The position numbers and the translations under genes were made by a program. From Deltaproteobacteria bacterium (GTDB taxonomy: Bacteria; Desulfobacterota; Desulfobacteria; Desulfobacterales; ETH-SRB1), in the NCBI GenBank assembly GCA_030262795.1, contig JAJSZO010000113.1, positions 1 to 8,020 on the forward strand: a stretch of DNA of 8,020 bases, in the 5' to 3' direction. The notes beneath the pieces were generated by a model, which worked only from the letters and a program-made list of their open reading frames with translations, had not been told where the DNA came from and made no database searches. This document shows positions 6,206 to 8,020 of the stretch, in pieces (positions within the stretch are counted from its first letter, which is position 1; each line of letters begins with the position of its first letter).

Positions 6206-7807
6206 TTGGCTATAGATAATTTGAAACATATACCAAAAAAAGCAGCTGAACAAACACTTGTAGATTATGCTGAATGCCTTACAGATTGGTATATTGAGAG
6301 AATTCCTATTAAACATAGGAAGGCAAATGGACAATATTTCACTCATGAAAAAGTAAGTGAACTGATGGTAAATCTATTTGAAAATATAGGACAAAAGGAA
6401 GTAATAAAAATTCTTGACCCCGGCGCTGGAATTGGAATTTTTGAAAGCACTTTTTGTGAATATATAAAATCGCTTAAAAAGAAAGTAAAACTATCATTCG
6501 ACCTTTATGAAAATGACATCACAATAATACCCCTTCTTGAACAAAATATGAAGATTTGTAAGGATGATATGGCAGCTGAAGAGTTAGAGATTAATTATAA
6601 AATAATCAATGAAGATTTTATTTTGTCAAATGCACCTGTTTTTAATGATCAAGAAAATTTTGATGAAGAAAAAGATGGATATGATTTTGTGATCTCAAAT
6701 CCTCCATATTATAAACTCAACAAAAATTCCAAACAAGTAGTTGAAATGAAAAATATCGTAAGCGGTCAGCCAAATATATATACACTTTTTATGGCAGTAT
6801 CTGCTAAATTATTAAAAAATGGCGGGCAAATGACAGTATTAACCCCAAGGAGCTATTGTTCAGGTTTGTATTTTAAGACATTTAGAAAATGGTTTTTTAA
6901 TATAGTTAAACCACAAAAAATACATTTATTCGAATCGCGAAAAGAAATTTTCAAAAAATACGATGTACTTCAAGAAAACGTTATTTTATCTGTAACAAAA
7001 ACATCAACAATACCTAAAAAAATCTTAATTAGCGTAAGTGAAGGAATACCAAATGAAACAATGTCAACAAAAAATGCAACTTATGGTGAAATTATAATTG
7101 AGACAAATAATGATATTGTAATGAGGATACCCACTTCTGAGTTAGACAATTTAATAGCAGCAAATATTGATGAATTTGATGATAACTTAGAAACGTTAGG
7201 GTTTAAAGTATCAACTGGCCCCGTTGTACCTTTTAGGGCCACAAACTTCCTTTTAAAAAAATCGAATGGAAGTAAAGATGTTATTCCTTTGATCTGGATG
7301 CATAATATAGAAAATGGAATGGTAAAATGGCCTCTTAAAAAGAATAACATTCCTATCGGTTTAAAAAGGACAACAGAATCTGAAAATATACTTAAACCAA
7401 ACAAAAACTATGTGTTAATTAAACGATTTAGCGCTAAAGAAGGAAAGCAACGAATTAACGCAGGAATTTACTTAAAAAAATCTTTAAAATCAGATTATAT
7501 AGGTATTGAAAACCATGTAAATTACTTGTATAAAAAAGATGGAGAACTAACACCAGATGAAGCATATGGCATTGCAGCCTTGTTAAATTCAAAACTATAC
7601 AATCGTTATTTCCAAATTACTAATGGAAGTACTCAGGTAAATGCTTTTGAGATTAGAAATCTTCCTCTTCCATCTATAAAAATCATACAAAATATAGGTG
7701 ATTCAATACAAAAACTAAATTCAACAGATGATATCTCGAAAGAAAAAATTGTAATTAATAATCTAAAAATCGATGAAAAAATATCAAGAGAATTACTCTT
7801 AGTATAA
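6206..7807 (+). CDS. DNA adenine-N6 methyltransferase, PstI/BsuBI/TaqI-like, with C-terminal target-recognition domain
   Basis: This 533-residue protein transfers a methyl group from S-adenosylmethionine to adenine in a specific DNA site. In order: motif X region NGQYFTHEKV (41-50), motif I DPGAGIG (71-77), motif II DLYEND (99-104) and catalytic NPPY (165-168, in FVISNPPYYKL). The order X-I-IV-recognition domain is the gamma class. The C-terminal half looks like a TaqI-type specificity domain: YVLIKRFSAKE, IENHVNYLY, LLNSKLYNRYFQITNGSTQ and the final NLPLPSI. Length and the GQYFT start resemble the M.PstI/M.BsuBI group (about 500 residues). The start is TTG with GAGGGG upstream. No nuclease domain is fused and no BsuBI/PstI-type endonuclease lies next to it within the window. 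The context makes it the self-marking component of the cluster. The recognition site cannot be read from the sequence. Confidence 0.93.
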   Translation: MAIDNLKHIPKKAAEQTLVDYAECLTDWYIERIPIKHRKANGQYFTHEKVSELMVNLFENIGQKEVIKILDPGAGIGIFESTFCEYIKSLKKKVKLSFDLYENDITIIPLLEQNMKICKDDMAAEELEINYKIINEDFILSNAPVFNDQENFDEEKDGYDFVISNPPYYKLNKNSKQVVEMKNIVSGQPNIYTLFMAVSAKLLKNGGQMTVLTPRSYCSGLYFKTFRKWFFNIVKPQKIHLFESRKEIFKKYDVLQENVILSVTKTSTIPKKILISVSEGIPNETMSTKNATYGEIIIETNNDIVMRIPTSELDNLIAANIDEFDDNLETLGFKVSTGPVVPFRATNFLLKKSNGSKDVIPLIWMHNIENGMVKWPLKKNNIPIGLKRTTESENILKPNKNYVLIKRFSAKEGKQRINAGIYLKKSLKSDYIGIENHVNYLYKKDGELTPDEAYGIAALLNSKLYNRYFQITNGSTQVNAFEIRNLPLPSIKIIQNIGDSIQKLNSTDDISKEKIVINNLKIDEKISRELLLV

Positions 7808-7808
7808 T
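7803..7808 (+). promoter_or_regulatory. TATAAT at the methyltransferase stop, possible ruvC promoter element
   Basis: TATAAT overlaps the TAA of the methyltransferase gene, 35 bases before the ruvC ATG, a reasonable distance for a -10 box. No recognisable -35 box stands upstream. If the cluster was inserted beside ruvC, that gene would need its own promoter near here. Confidence 0.25.
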
Positions 7809-7843
7809 ACGATAACATACCTGATAATCACCGTGAAATTACC

Positions 7844-8020
7844 ATGATCATTGTCGGAATCGATCCGGGACTTGCAACTGTTGGTTTTGGAGTTATACAA
7901 AAATCAGACGAAAAGATCATTCCAGTAAGCTATGGATGTATACGAACATCTGCCAACAAACAAACACCAGAGCGCCTTTTGGAGATATATAACGAGACCA
8001 ATGCACTGTTTGAAAAGTAC
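7844..8020 (+). CDS. ruvC: RuvC Holliday-junction endonuclease, N-terminal 59 residues, cut by the window end
   Basis: The fragment begins MIIVGIDPGLATVGFGVI, the highly conserved N-terminus of RuvC. It includes D7 of the GIDPG motif, the first of the acidic catalytic residues that hold magnesium. RuvC cuts four-way Holliday junctions in partnership with RuvAB during recombination and repair. The family is about 160-170 residues long, so roughly a third is visible. ATG 7844 is the natural start because the GIDPG motif falls at the family's usual distance from it; GTGA (7833-7836) may act as a weak ribosome binding site. It follows the methyltransferase stop by 36 bases. Its roughly 40% GC, above the AT-rich cluster, suggests it belongs to the host backbone rather than the cluster. 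Confidence 0.93.
   Translation, partial: MIIVGIDPGLATVGFGVIQKSDEKIIPVSYGCIRTSANKQTPERLLEIYNETNALFEKY

Noticed and set aside
7081..7404. Reverse-strand frame of 107 codons, and the shorter one at 7633-7818
   Set aside because: Both lie within the methyltransferase gene and their translations show no motif or start-site support.
1..8020. CRISPR array, tRNA or rRNA genes
   Set aside because: I saw no regularly spaced direct repeats and no tRNA-like or rRNA-like segments anywhere in the window.

Overview
The window is AT-rich DNA with one complete four-gene cluster (1971-7807) that looks like an accessory island. It ends in the first 59 codons of ruvC, a housekeeping recombination gene. Organism: RuvC is typical of bacteria, and the clear Shine-Dalgarno sites (for example GAGGGG before the TTG start at 6206) fit either domain. 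Two archaeal-looking TATA stretches (1001-1008 and 1788-1795) leave open one of the few archaea that may carry a bacterial-type ruvC. I cannot name a genus. By hand count the ruvC fragment is about 40% GC, while two 60-base samples of the methyltransferase gene are 23% and 30%. This supports the cluster being acquired.

Layout. 1-218: AT-rich with no gene. 219-807: a decayed gene encoding a helix-turn-helix protein, probably the N-terminal part of a mobile-element protein, broken by a frameshift at an A8 run and by two in-frame stops. An 18-bp perfect palindrome (799-816) sits on its terminal stop. 860-1149: a 290-bp gene-free segment bounded by 21-bp inverted repeats (19 of 21 matching), resembling a MITE or IS remnant. 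1176-1640: an unrecognised 154-residue protein. 1641-1970: a 330-bp gap holding a weak hairpin, a 13-residue mini-ORF and AT-rich promoter-like sequence. 1971-7807: the four-gene cluster. 7844-8020: ruvC, cut by the window edge.

The cluster encodes, in order: (1) an 844-residue soluble protein with a MORC/MutL/Hsp90-like GHKL ATPase at the N-terminus, about 180 residues of charged helix, and a complete histidine-kinase core at the C-terminus; (2) a 360-residue response regulator with an intact receiver and an unrecognised output region containing four cysteines; (3) an unrecognised protein of about 198 residues; (4) a 533-residue DNA adenine methyltransferase with a TaqI/PstI-type target-recognition domain. 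Start and stop codons abut or lie within about 10 bases, so one transcript is likely.

Working model (inference): the methyltransferase marks host DNA, the GHKL module senses unmarked or abnormal DNA, and ATP-driven change passes along the helix to the kinase. Phosphate then moves from H625 to D61 of the regulator, which drives an effector in its own C-terminal half or in the third protein. No recognisable restriction endonuclease is present. The cluster would thus be a restriction-like or defence system in which a phosphorelay stands where a nuclease or helicase would be expected.
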